Source: Bryopsis sp. KO-2023
Taxonomy: Eukaryota; Chlorophyta; Ulvophyceae; Bryopsidales; Bryopsidaceae
Length of the DNA stretch: 64,000 nt
Assembly (NCBI GenBank): GCA_030272585.1
Contig: BSYQ01000001.1
Span: forward strand, 8,261,001-8,325,000
Direction: 5' to 3'
The notes below the pieces were generated by a model. The model made no database searches. It was not told the origin of the DNA and saw only the letters and a list, made by a program, of their open reading frames with translations. A program made the translations under genes and the position numbers. Shown piece by piece: positions 47,500-58,596 of this stretch (position 1 is its first letter; each line of letters begins with the position of its first letter).

Positions 47500-50400
47500 T
47501 CACATCCAAAACTGATTCGGTGCCCCGTACATCCCACCCCCCATAGGCTGCATGGACGGAACGCCCATTCCATTACCTAAATTCACTTCCCCATTCATAG
47601 TCCCCCGATGCTGAACCACACCGGCACCCAACAGAAACGGATTCGTCTCGTATGGTGGCGGCGGTGGTTGATATCCTTCTTGCAATTTCACTCCACCTAT
47701 CCACTGCATGGACATGCATTTTCCCCCACCATTCTGACCTTGAATCCCATCCAGTCCATAGTTATTTGCGAGTGTTGGTACATGCCCCATCAACCCAGAG
47801 GGATGTGCAGACTGAAGCATGGCGTTACCATTGCTCATTACCATACCCCCCATAGGCATCATAGGACCCATAGGTGTCATCATGGTAGGACTCACCATAC
47901 CCACCTGAGCGTCCATACCCATTGCCCCCGTAGGAGTATCCATACCCGTACCCGTCGTCATAACCATAGTCTGAAAAACAGAACGAAACACACACCACAA
48001 AAGAAGGAATTGCACAAGGGTTCGCAACAACAAATACACATTGGGCCCCTCCCCTCCCCACCACCAAAAAAAAAAAACATCCACATATATAAATACAAAA
48101 AAAATACAATACAAATTAAGCGAATAGTGCTTTGTGTCTGGATATATTCATTCGTAGATTTTGGGCAAGAATAATGAAGATTCGTGTTTCGGTCGATGAT
48201 GTGAGTCCAGGACAATGCCAGCCATATTTTGAGCAAAAACTCAAAAGGCGCATCTCCCAAGTTCTGTTGACTAATCCATCGAATACATTAATCACAGACA
48301 CAGCGTTCGATAGGAAGCGAAGGCTGCTGAACGCAATGATACAACTGGGAACCAAGATTCCCAGGTTTGTTAGACTAGGAAGAGGAGGGGGAGGGGGGGG
48401 GGGGGGGTAGACTGAGACGATCACTGAATCCAATGTCACTACGGTATTCGCCGAACGGCTCAGATTTTCAATGGTTATAGTAATGGACTGTAAATATATG
48501 TGAACAGTCTTTCCAGATGTGCATCGCAGGCGTGCTGCCAGATGATCACCTGGTTAGGTATTGCAATCATCCCAAGCCCATGAACCATTCCCCCACCCCT
48601 GCCAGTTGCTGGAGGAGCGGGGGAGTGGTTTACGGCCGGACTGCTTGCAAATACTTCTCCAAATTTTCTCTTCCCAGCTGCGATAGGTCTTGGTCCTTGC
48701 AATCTGTTACCTGCTTGTTGCATCCGGCTGCCTAAACCAGGTCGAAGCGGGCGTCCTCGAGTGTGATAGCCGCTCTGCTTTTATTTTTATTTTTTAAAGA
48801 TATTCGTTTGTTTATTTTGTAGGAGGGAAAGAGAAAACATACACAACACCATCATCAGTCTTGTCCGAGGAAGTTGGAATCGAAATGTTGAAGAAGAAAA
48901 AAAAAGCATATCCGCCTGAAATAATACGAGGTAAAATAACGAAGCCATTTCAAGGTGTTTCTCTTGTATTAGGGAAATCATCCATATATAAAGAACATAA
49001 CCTAAGATTCCACACATAGAAATTTCCATTCTCAGGTTATATTATTTTGGCTCGTGTCCTCTACAGTTATGTTTTGTACAGAGCTCTATTCTGCGCCGGG
49101 AAAAAAAATCATCTGCCACCCCTTTTCACAGTTTTTTTTTTTTAAATCAGCGTGTTCACTTCAGAATAATTGTCCTGTTGTGAAAGTAAATGGATCCACG
49201 AGAAAGTGGTTGATTGACTTACCCGCATGAATCTGTTCTTTCCAGGCTGCATGAAATCAGACTCAGGAACTTGCTCCAAAAGGTTTTCCAGGGCGGCGGC
49301 CGCTGACATTTGTTTTGCATCCTTCTTTTTCGATGCCTGTTTCAGACAAGGGTAAAAAATAAAACGAAGACAACGGAGAGCAATTTAAACGCCATGATTT
49401 TCCGAAAGCTTCGACGAAAGTGGTGCTGACTGACGCTTCCAAATCCAAAGACTCGATCCAGTGTTGGCAGTCGTACAGTTGCTCGAATGCAACCAACAGA
49501 TATATTTTTAAAACATTACGTTTCTTATACATATGTCTTACTGTGTGAGGGTGGGTGGGGTTGCATCGTTTCTGTACTTATCATCTACTCTTTCCCACTT
49601 TTTCTTTCTTTCTTTTTTTTCGAGTGGCACAGTACCCTACCCGTCCGACTCCTTCTGCGTAAAGGAAGTTTCCATCCATTGAAGACATTTTGCAGGTCGA
49701 TATAAAAGGACCAAGAACAGCATTGTGACTGTCTTCGTATTGCAACTGCAAAAAACAGACAACCCACCCTCTCACTCAAACCTCCAAGCACTCCATTCTT
49801 CGAAACTGCTTCCCTAAAAAAAATTTTGAACATATCATTTCCGGATTGGTCCAGATTGGAGCGTTCGCTCACGGTAATAAAAATCACCTTCAATTCGACC
49901 ATGAAAAAAATAAAATAAAAAAATATATAAAAATAAATTACAAGTAATTTGAAAAATAAAACTAAAAATACAAAATACATAAAAATATACACGTTTGAAA
50001 AACAGGAAGTGAAAAGAAGAAGAAAAAACCCCCAAAGCCTGTACAGCCCTACAAACTTGATAGTTGCGTCGATTACCTCCAGGTTCAGTTTGGTGGCGTA
50101 TTCATTCAAAACTCCAGCTGGCGTCTTGTTATCGTTATTCGGCATGGTTCGGATTTTCACCATGAGCATACGGCACTTGGGGAACTTGTCAAGATAATTG
50201 TTCATGTCTGGCTGCAGAACAGCAGCCTCCCTGATCTCCGCATTGTAATCTTCTCTGACCTCAACCTTTCGGTGCAAAAAACAACAAATTAACTATAAAT
50301 AAATAAATAAATAATCCACAACAACACTCCTTATGGCTTTGTATTTGCAGCCAAGAAACGATTGGGTTAAAACCACCTTAGGATCAACCGATTCTTTTTT

Positions 50401-51710
50401 GGCCTCTCGATTAAAAAACACACTCCTGAAAAACAGGTGGATCATTTCAAATCGAATACGATTTGAAATTCCCCCTCCCCCTTTTTTTCCATAAGATCTG
50501 TAACTATTGCGATATTGCCACACTGGAAACCACCTCATCGGAGGTATCCAACTATGAAAATCTCTTTTCATGGGAAACCCAAACTGTCAGTCTTGAATAT
50601 TTCTACGTGAGCAGATTTTCTTTTCACCAGGCTGAATTGGATTCAATATCAATGGTATTTTATATACCTCCTCCTCCTCCTTGCACTTCCCGCTGACACT
50701 ATCCATATACGCTTTCATCGACCCAGCCACGAATGCCTTTCGGTCGGGTTGTTCTCGTATTGCTGTGAATATTTTCGTCAAGGAATGCATCGGTTCGCTC
50801 AGCCTCAGCGACGCCGTCATACTTGCACTCGGACTGATCTCGCTGATTTCCACAGATTTCGATATCACCGCACCGATCGGAATGTTTTGGTCTCCAAACT
50901 AAAAAAAAAGAAAGGAAAAAATTAAACAGAGATCAAATACATATACATATATATTATATAAGTACGAGAAATTAAAAAAAATAAAAAATCAACCATTCCG
51001 ATTACCAGTGTACCAGTGTTATTTTTATATCAACCAGAAAATTTGAAGGTGGTTTGAACATTAGATTCTATTTTTGTATTATTGGTTATTATTTGCCGCA
51101 CACACACATCAACACATCATTGCATGGAAAACATTTTGCTTTGAAACTTTGCTTTGAAGAAATATTTCACTTCATATTTGCATCTTTTCATGTTGACAAA
51201 TTTTCAACTTAAAAAAAACAGAGGAACAACAGTAAGCCTGAGCCTGACCCTCCAGCAACAAACCTCAAGTGAACCATGGCCCAAATCATAAAAACAGTTA
51301 ATTTTCTAGACACAGGAACTGTAAACCTCCACGTCACACCACATAATGAACACCAAACCCCCTTTTTTTTCAGTTTTGGAGGAAAAACTCGGAACCCACC
51401 GCTTTTATCTGGCACGCTTTTTCTGCGCCCTCCCTATTCTGGAACGTGACAGTTGCAGTTCCTGTGCACTCCCCATCATCTCTTCTCGACACCCGCACCT
51501 CGACGATTTCACCAGCCAAAGAGAAATCATGCAAAACGTCGTCCTCTTTTGTGTCGGGCGGAAGTCCTCCAACGCACACCTCCCTGGGTGGGTGAGAGTT
51601 GGGCCTATGGTAACGAATCTCGTTCCCACAAAAATAGAAACCAATGGAGAAACCTACAGCGAAGGACGTCAAAAAGCGCACCTTCCTTCTTCCCCTTCTT
51701 CGACACTCAT
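47500..51710 (-). CDS. RNA-binding protein with RRM, dsRBD and low-complexity tail, 557 aa
   Basis: Nine exons close in phase: 51710-51682, 51604-51400, 50898-50687, 50425-50326, 50265-50053, 49745-49641, 49336-49223, 48774-48550 and 47970-47500. RRM at about 17-78: RNP2-like VCVGGL and RNP1-like CTGTATVTF. Residues 79-228 match nothing I know. A double-stranded RNA-binding domain spans about 229-308 across three exons: KTPAGVLNEYATKLNLEV, GNFLYAEGVGRASKKKDAKQ and AAAALENLL, with the key KKxAK basic end. An Arg/Gly/Pro linker (SGYHTRGRPLRPGLGSR) follows, then a Met/Gly-rich tail (GMDTPTGAMGMD, PMGPMMPMGGM). The fourth intron (50325-50266) uses a weak GTTGTT donor. The last exon is open in a second frame that encodes a Tyr/Gly-rich tail. 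Likely a nuclear or granule RNA-binding factor. Confidence 0.85.
50295..50314. repeat. AAAT tetranucleotide microsatellite
   Basis: About four AAAT units within the fourth intron of the RRM/dsRBD gene, close to its donor. Confidence 0.6.
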
Positions 51711-53168
51711 GCCGTGTTTTTTCGCTTTCGCGAGGATTTTCTCGATCCTGACTTGCGCGCGATATTACACCTCCGACGATTTTGTGCAGAAAGGCAGGAG
51801 CAGGAAAATCTATCTTTCGTACGACATAGAAGTGTGCCGTCCGACATGGCTTCTAAACGATTCTGTCTTTGACCACCCTTCAATTCCAAATCACCTCCAC
51901 TTTCTTCATCTGGAATCTGGAGTATTTCTCCATGGTTTCATCAGGCAAATGATACAGTTTTGCTACTAATCCTTGCATTCTCTGGTGAAAATTCTCCCTT
52001 TTATGTTCAAGTTGTTCAATTCAGAAGATTCCAACAATGGTGTTTTATTTTGTTACAGGTTGCAAGCTTGTATTGGGCCTTCATTCACCCTCAAGGAATG
52101 TTTGCAAAGCACAAATAGTGGTATGTGGAAATTACTGGGTCATCCTTATATTGATTTGAGCAATGAACATTCCCCAGTCAGTGAACTGAAATCATCTATG
52201 TGTTATTTTTTCTGGTCATTACAGCTTCTGTGCATGCTCTGCCAATGTTCCATTGGGGGGAAAAAAAAAATTGAAAAGAACAGTGAACAAACATGTGCCT
52301 TACATCATTCATAGTGCATTTGCACAAAAAAAGCAGAATTTTCCTCTTTTCCAACATTTTGAAAATCGATATTATCCTTCACCGATGAAACCAAAAATTC
52401 TCTTTACGACAATTTTTTTCATAGGAGTAACTTTCATGAAACTTTTCTTTTTTGGAACCCCCCCCCCCTCTTTTTTTTTTTTCATCCATCCTAAACCCCA
52501 TATAAAATAAGGACCGCACACCCCTTCGTAGCGGTCTACCGACCCCCTCCTACCAGCAATACAAATTGTACGTACAAAATAAAAGCATGCAGCAACTACC
52601 AGCAATGAAATTGATTCAGAAATCGTCCCACAGCCAGAATTCCCTTTCCCCCAAGAGAACTCGGCAAATTTGACCCTTGCCCACTCCCCCTTCAATTTGA
52701 AATCTCCTTTTCACCCCCCCCCCCTCTAATGTTACACACAGGCACCAAAAATCCTGCAATGTTTACATTACCAACTGATGTAGGACCGCGAAGATGCCTG
52801 CATTTCCTCATGGAATCGATACAGCAATTTTTTTTTCTTTTCTTTTTTTAATTGTTGCTGCACCCCGGCACCAAGATATCAAATTATAATACCTTTTATC
52901 CATGATCTTGGATTTTTGCATTCGTTTAGTTCATGTATATGTAGATAACAATATAGATAACCGATAAATAAATCAATACTCCACCCTCCCAGAATAAAAC
53001 CCCGAAAAACCAAAATTGATGCTCCGCTTGCGAAGCTAAATGTAGAGACCCACCCTTTCTCCCATAAATAAAAAAAAGCCGTAAAAAACGCAACAAAAAA
53101 AACACACGCAATACTACATTCTCAAAGATGCTATTACTCTTTTTACCAGATTTCCTCATGTGACATCC
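51711..53168. other. Intergenic region between two minus-strand genes
   Basis: Holds the promoter and 5' UTR of the RRM/dsRBD gene and the 3' UTR of the H+-PPase. In-frame coding-like sequence (RIEKILAKAKKHG) runs just upstream of the chosen ATG 51710 to an AG at about 51755, so an upstream exon is possible. A C10 plus T12 tract lies at about 52458-52482. No separate gene supported. Confidence 0.5.
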
Positions 53169-55583
53169 TCAAACCATGTTATCTTTCTTTTTGGAACCTC
53201 CATTAATTTCAATTTCCTTCTGACTGACCGCATTCGACGGGGCGGGGTGAGCCGATCCTCCCCACACCCAGACATAGGCGGCACAGCACAGCACCACCAA
53301 GACTCCCAAAACGATAAGCCCGTACCACCACGTTCGCCTCCACTCATCATCCTCGAACACCGGAGCGAGCGTAAGGGAGAAAATGGACATCAGCTTGATC
53401 AAAATGTTCAGCGAAGGGCCTGACGTGTCTTTGAAAGGATCGCCGATCGTATCCCCCACCACACACGCCTTGTGCGTTTCAGATCTCTTTCCACCGTATG
53501 CACCTTCGTTCTCCACATACTTCTTAGCATTATCCCAAGCTCCACCAGCATTCGACATCATCAGTGCCAGCACGAAACCTGAGCCGATCGACCCGACCAG
53601 GAGACCTCCCAAAGCTTTTGCCCCGACCAGGAAACCAATCACTACGGGCGACAGAACGGCGATGAGGCCAGGGAGGATCATTTCCTTGACGGATGCTATG
53701 GTGCAGAGGGCAACGCATGCCGCCGAATCGCAATGGACATCATGGTCACCAGACAGCAACCCCGGGATTTCCCTGAACTGACGCTGAACCTCGACGATGA
53801 TGGAGCCGGCGGCTTTCCGGACGGACAACATAGTCAAAGCACCGAAGAGGAAAGGCAGCATGGCACCGATCAATGTACCACCCAGCACCACTGGTTCTGT
53901 CAAGTCGATGGGAAGTTTCAACACCACTGGTTCTGTCAAGTCGATGGGAAGTATCAAATTCGAGATGGTTGTGTTACGAGCTCCCTCCCTGGCCCTCGCA
54001 ATGGTGTCTTCGCGTCCATCCAATTTGACGTTCTCTGCGAAAGCATTCATTAGAGCCAACGCCGTAAGAACAGCCGATCCAATCGCGAAACCTTTCCCAG
54101 TGGCGGCGGTGGTGTTCCCCAGTGCATCCAATCGATCCGTTCGATCGCGCACGACGTCGTCCACACCTTCGGTCATTTCTGCGAGTCCTCCAGCGTTGTC
54201 CGCAATGGGGCCGTAAGCATCGGTGGCCAGCGTCACCCCCAAAGTACTCAGCATTCCGACGGCGGCGATCGCGACCCCGTATACTCCTTGGAGCTCCGAG
54301 CACGCCAAGATCGCTACAGTGATAATGATAACGGGGGGGACGCAGCTCAGCATCCCGATCCCCAGGCCTTGAATGACCGCCGTCGCAGCTCCGCCCATGC
54401 TGCCCGCTTCTGTGATGGACCGCGTCGGCGCATATGCATAGGATGTGAAATACTCGGTGGAGCTGCCAATAGCGATACCAGAAATCAACCCGATCACCAC
54501 GCAGGCGAATTTTTCCCACGCTTCTTGTTCCTCGTGCTTGTCGTTGTCGTAAAAAAGGATGTAGGCGGCGAGCGCGGAAAATCCAACTGTTAAGATCGAC
54601 GCCACGTATACCCCGGAGTGGAGCGTCCACAGCAGCTCTTTTTGAGTGGCGTTGTCTTTGGTGCGGACGAAGAAAAATCCTATCACCGCTGCGACCACCC
54701 CGAAACCGGCTATCCAGAAGGGGTACGCAATGTCTGCGTTGGTTTCCGCCAGAGTCGCGGAGGCGATTATCGAACCTACGAAAGACTCGAAAAGGTCGGC
54801 ACCCATTCCCGCGACGTCCCCGACATTGTCCCCGACGTTGTCAGCGATGGTTGCAGGATTCCTGGGGTCGTCCTCAGGAATATCGCTCTCCACTTTCCCC
54901 ACCAAGTCAGCGCCAACATCAGCGGCCTTGGTGTAAATGCCCCCAGCCACGCGCGCGAACAGCGCGATGGCCGAGGCTCCGAAACCGAAACCGCTCAAGA
55001 AGCGAACAGCATCTCTCATAGAGTCATGCCACTTCTCCGGGTCGTCGGAATGGCTGACACCCTTCGAGAAAGCCACCAGCAAGACCACCAACCCGAGTAT
55101 ACCGAAAGCGACGACCGTGAATCCCATCACAGCGCCGCCAGCAAACGCAATTTTTAACGCAGGGTTCAACCCTGTCCTTGCAGCGTGCATAGTTTTGACG
55201 TTTGCGTTCGTGGCGATTGCCATGCCACACCAGCCCGCCGCAGCGGAGAGCGCAGCACCCCCGAGGAAACATAACAAGGTTTGCCACCCTCCTTTCGATT
55301 GGGCGTTCCCAACATCATCGAGCGGGCCCTCTTCTTGTCCCTCTAATACCCCCACTATGAACGCGCCAACGCATACGACGAAAGGTATCAGGTACAGATA
55401 TTCCGTCATAAGGAATGCGATGGCCCCCTCCTTGATTTGTTCGGATATCCGAACTTGAACGCCTTCTCCTTTCGGAGCGCTCCCCACTTTGAAAAGAAGA
55501 TAGGCGACCATCACGAGCGCCAAAATCCCGCCAAAAAATGGCACGGAGGCCACCACCAACGGATTGATGTCGTTTTCTTGCAT
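53169..55583 (-). CDS. Vacuolar-type H+-translocating pyrophosphatase, K+-dependent type, 804 aa
   Basis: Membrane proton pump driven by pyrophosphate hydrolysis, usually on vacuoles or acidocalcisomes. The family signature ADVGADLVGKVE is at 221-232, the acidic DNVGDNVGDVAGMGADLFES at 248-267, and GDTIGDPFKDTSGPS at 710-724. At the K+-sensing site the sequence is GNTTAATGKG, with Ala rather than Lys after NTT (A493), marking the K+-dependent type I group. About 15-16 hydrophobic segments are seen. Length is slightly above the usual 750-770 because of an N-terminal loop (QEEGPLDDVGNAQSK), a long C-terminal tail and a 12-residue tandem duplication (LPIDLTEPVVLK then LPIDLTEPVVL, about 545-567). 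No intron. Start ATG 55583. Its presence excludes animals and fungi as the source. Confidence 0.96.
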   Translation of the reverse strand: MQENDINPLVVASVPFFGGILALVMVAYLLFKVGSAPKGEGVQVRISEQIKEGAIAFLMTEYLYLIPFVVCVGAFIVGVLEGQEEGPLDDVGNAQSKGGWQTLLCFLGGAALSAAAGWCGMAIATNANVKTMHAARTGLNPALKIAFAGGAVMGFTVVAFGILGLVVLLVAFSKGVSHSDDPEKWHDSMRDAVRFLSGFGFGASAIALFARVAGGIYTKAADVGADLVGKVESDIPEDDPRNPATIADNVGDNVGDVAGMGADLFESFVGSIIASATLAETNADIAYPFWIAGFGVVAAVIGFFFVRTKDNATQKELLWTLHSGVYVASILTVGFSALAAYILFYDNDKHEEQEAWEKFACVVIGLISGIAIGSSTEYFTSYAYAPTRSITEAGSMGGAATAVIQGLGIGMLSCVPPVIIITVAILACSELQGVYGVAIAAVGMLSTLGVTLATDAYGPIADNAGGLAEMTEGVDDVVRDRTDRLDALGNTTAATGKGFAIGSAVLTALALMNAFAENVKLDGREDTIARAREGARNTTISNLILPIDLTEPVVLKLPIDLTEPVVLGGTLIGAMLPFLFGALTMLSVRKAAGSIIVEVQRQFREIPGLLSGDHDVHCDSAACVALCTIASVKEMILPGLIAVLSPVVIGFLVGAKALGGLLVGSIGSGFVLALMMSNAGGAWDNAKKYVENEGAYGGKRSETHKACVVGDTIGDPFKDTSGPSLNILIKLMSIFSLTLAPVFEDDEWRRTWWYGLIVLGVLVVLCCAAYVWVWGGSAHPAPSNAVSQKEIEINGGSKKKDNMV
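53887..53952. repeat. Tandem duplication, 36-bp period, inside the H+-PPase gene
   Basis: The 30 bases 53887-53916 recur exactly at 53923-53952. The 36-bp offset keeps the frame and repeats LPIDLTEPVVL. Confidence 0.9.
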
Positions 55584-58500
55584 CTTGTTATCGTGACCTT
55601 CTCAACACACCTGCAAAGGAATACTAGTGTCAGTCGCGGGTCGTTACCGCGACGGAAAGATATACGTAAAACAGCGCGCGCTGGTCAACTGCACTCACCA
55701 GTGCCAGAAACAACCAATAATACGTTGCGTGTACGTGTAGCGTACCTCTCTGTTGGTGCCTGAATGGGGCGGACCTTATGAGACAAGAAAGGTACTCGGA
55801 ACGTGCAACCGATACAGCGCCACGCACACAGCTGCGACAGCTGTGATTTCCGTTGATCGAGACTGGCACTGGAATCGGGAGAAGAAGACCACTTAGTCAA
55901 AGATGATAGGCTTCCTGCGGATTTCTCAAGAGAGCCACATTGGTTGGGAAAGCATTCGGACATTTATTTGATTAGTATGGGATGATTGAATAAATGGTTT
56001 GGTGGCATTTCGAATGGTTTCCCAATCCATAAGGTTTTCTGAACAGGATTGGTTTTGCTCGCAGCAGCACTCGGGTTAAAAAACAAAAGTTCAGCACCCT
56101 GAATGAAACAAGGTCCAATTTCTACCAGCGCACAAGCCATTCAACACCCCATATTCAATACACTACTGAGATTCAACCATCCAGAAGCACTTTGTATATA
56201 AGTGAGAAAAGAGGGGTTCGGCGCCTCTCTGACAGACATGCCTTCGATATGTATCAATTCTAAGTTGTTCAAGACGTGGTCACGAGTTACCATCTCATCG
56301 ACACAAGCTGTTTCGAGAAACCCCCAGCCCAGGCTTTTTGCTTATCCAGGGACAGTTCTCTGGCTCAGGGGGGATGTCCGATCAACCAGCCTGACTGGCA
56401 TCAACGTTTTGGACCCTTGTTACATGGAAACACATTTTCTGACTCTTAGGAGATGCAGGGAGCAACCATTCCCCAACCTCCCCCCCCCCTTCCCAACATC
56501 TCAAATGTTATCATTCTACAGCATCCATTTGCAAAGTACAGTATCACACTACCAATTAATTCATCAACAGAACTCATCCACAATAATGCAATTTTCCGAA
56601 CTTCCCTCCCCACCCCTTCCCTCAACACAAACCTCGCCCCGACTGTCTCGACGAAATACACAAACTTCTCTGCTTGGTGACGGGAATTAAATTTATTCAA
56701 AAGGGAATATTCCCTGTCTTTGCAGCCCAAACGGAGCAAGAGAATTTTTTGTTTTCTTTTTCTTGTTTTTGGTTTCTTTTTTTTTGTTTTCTCAATTGCT
56801 CGAAAATATAACCCTTCGCATCCATTAATCTATAACGAGGTGTACATCCTTGTGTATCTTCCACATTCTTGCTCTTTTTTTCTTTTCTTTTTTTTTTTCT
56901 TCTTTTTCTTCACCTTTTTTTTTCTCTCTGATTCCCAACCCCCCCCCCCGTCCCTTTCATTCAAAACATTTTTTTCCCACCCTCCCTTTTTCAAAACCAA
57001 ACTCCATCTTCATAGCGTTAGCATGGAGCCGCCTCTAAGTGTATTGTCACGTCATTAAGGGAAAAAAAAAGTTGGAAAGAAATAAAAAAAGATTAAGAAA
57101 AAAAAAAAGATTAAAAAAAAAAAGATAAACTCCATATTTTTTTTTGTTGTTTTTTTTAACACAAAACCGAAAAAAACCCAATAACAACTCGAGAATGATG
57201 CTACTTTATGTAGCAAAAAAAGTTCAGCTTGCTATCATAATCACATGATGATTACATCACATCACATCGCTCCAAACCAGCCAACCGAAAATCAACCTTT
57301 TGGCAATACCATGCTGTTCTGCATTGTCGTCGTGTGTTGAAATTTCTTTGTTTCTTTTTTTTTTCTTTTTTTCCCTTCTTCACCGCTTTCCCCACCCTTC
57401 GATTTCAACAAAAAATTCTCTCCTTCGATTTTTTTTTCTTTTTCTTTTCCCCCCCTGTTGTCTCTGTAACCACGAAGGCGAACTGAAAAACACAAAAAAA
57501 AAGAACAAAACCAGGCTTCTGAGAAAATGTGCACTTCCCTTTTTTTTAAAACCATGCTTCTCTTCCCCCACCCACCCCCGCCGATACATATTATACTGAA
57601 AACTCTATAAAAAAAAACAACCCAAACATTCCATCATGAACCATGATTGATCTCGTCCAAACCATGCGCCAAAAAGAAACCGTCCCAAAAAAGCCTCAAC
57701 CCTCTGATGATATATATATGTATTTCTTTCTTTCTTTTCTTAATTCTTGTGTTGTCTTTTCCTTTTTCCTTATTATCTTGCATTTGGGTAAGCAAGGCAT
57801 ATTACATTCCAGAAGAAGAACACTAAAAATTTTCCACCAAAGGATTTTCTCTGGCCGCAGAAATTCCAATCACACTCTACGATAAAAGCCACCACAATTC
57901 TTTTTTTTTCCTTTTTTTTTTGATCCTCCCTGTTTTTTTTGGGGGTTTTTTTTCCTCTCTCTTTCTCGGTAAAGGGGGGGGGGGAGGAGGAGGGGAGGAG
58001 AATTGGCGTGCCAAAGCTTTTCACATAGGATCCTCAAATTTTAAACGAAAACTTCTTCCCTCACATTTTAAAATAAAAAAAAAGAGATATACACAATGTC
58101 AAATGGGCGATTCTTGGCTAAAAACGATGTCACAATTGAGAAAAGGGGAACCCTCCTTTTTCTCAAGTCATTCCTCACCACACAAAAAAAGAAAGAAAGA
58201 AAGAAAAAAAAAAAAAAAACACCAAAAAAACCTCGGTTATCTACACGCATATTCTTTCTTAAACCCCTTTCGTATATGACATCATTCCAAGTCCTCGAAA
58301 ATATATATGCATGTGTATATCTACCGAAACTCCACCCCAAAACCCCCCTCCCCCCTCTCATTATTAAAAACATCTCTGCCTTGGACACCGAGCCCCACGC
58401 ATGCACTCCAAACTGGAAGTATATATATATATATATATGTATATATATTACGCCTTCTAGATCCCGATTTTCCTTTTCCTTTCTCTTTCTCTTCCTTTCT

Positions 58501-58596
58501 TTTTAACTGTCGTCGTCGTTGTTGTTGGTATTGCCCGATTTTTTGTTTTTTTTTGATTCTTTCCTTTCTTTTTTTCTTGGCGGCGTTTCTGCATCT
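55584..58596. other. Intergenic region, 3.0 kb, homopolymer-rich
   Basis: The left part is the H+-PPase promoter and 5' UTR. The right 2 kb is T-, C- and A-rich on the plus strand (C12 near 56940, long T runs 56870-56930 and 57400-57450) with a G10 at 57976 and a TA microsatellite at 58420. The 162-codon frame at 56202-56690 has no features of a gene. Confidence 0.6.
58420..58448. repeat. TA dinucleotide microsatellite
   Basis: About 13 TA units interrupted by one TG, in the 3' flank of the RING-CH gene. Confidence 0.8.
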
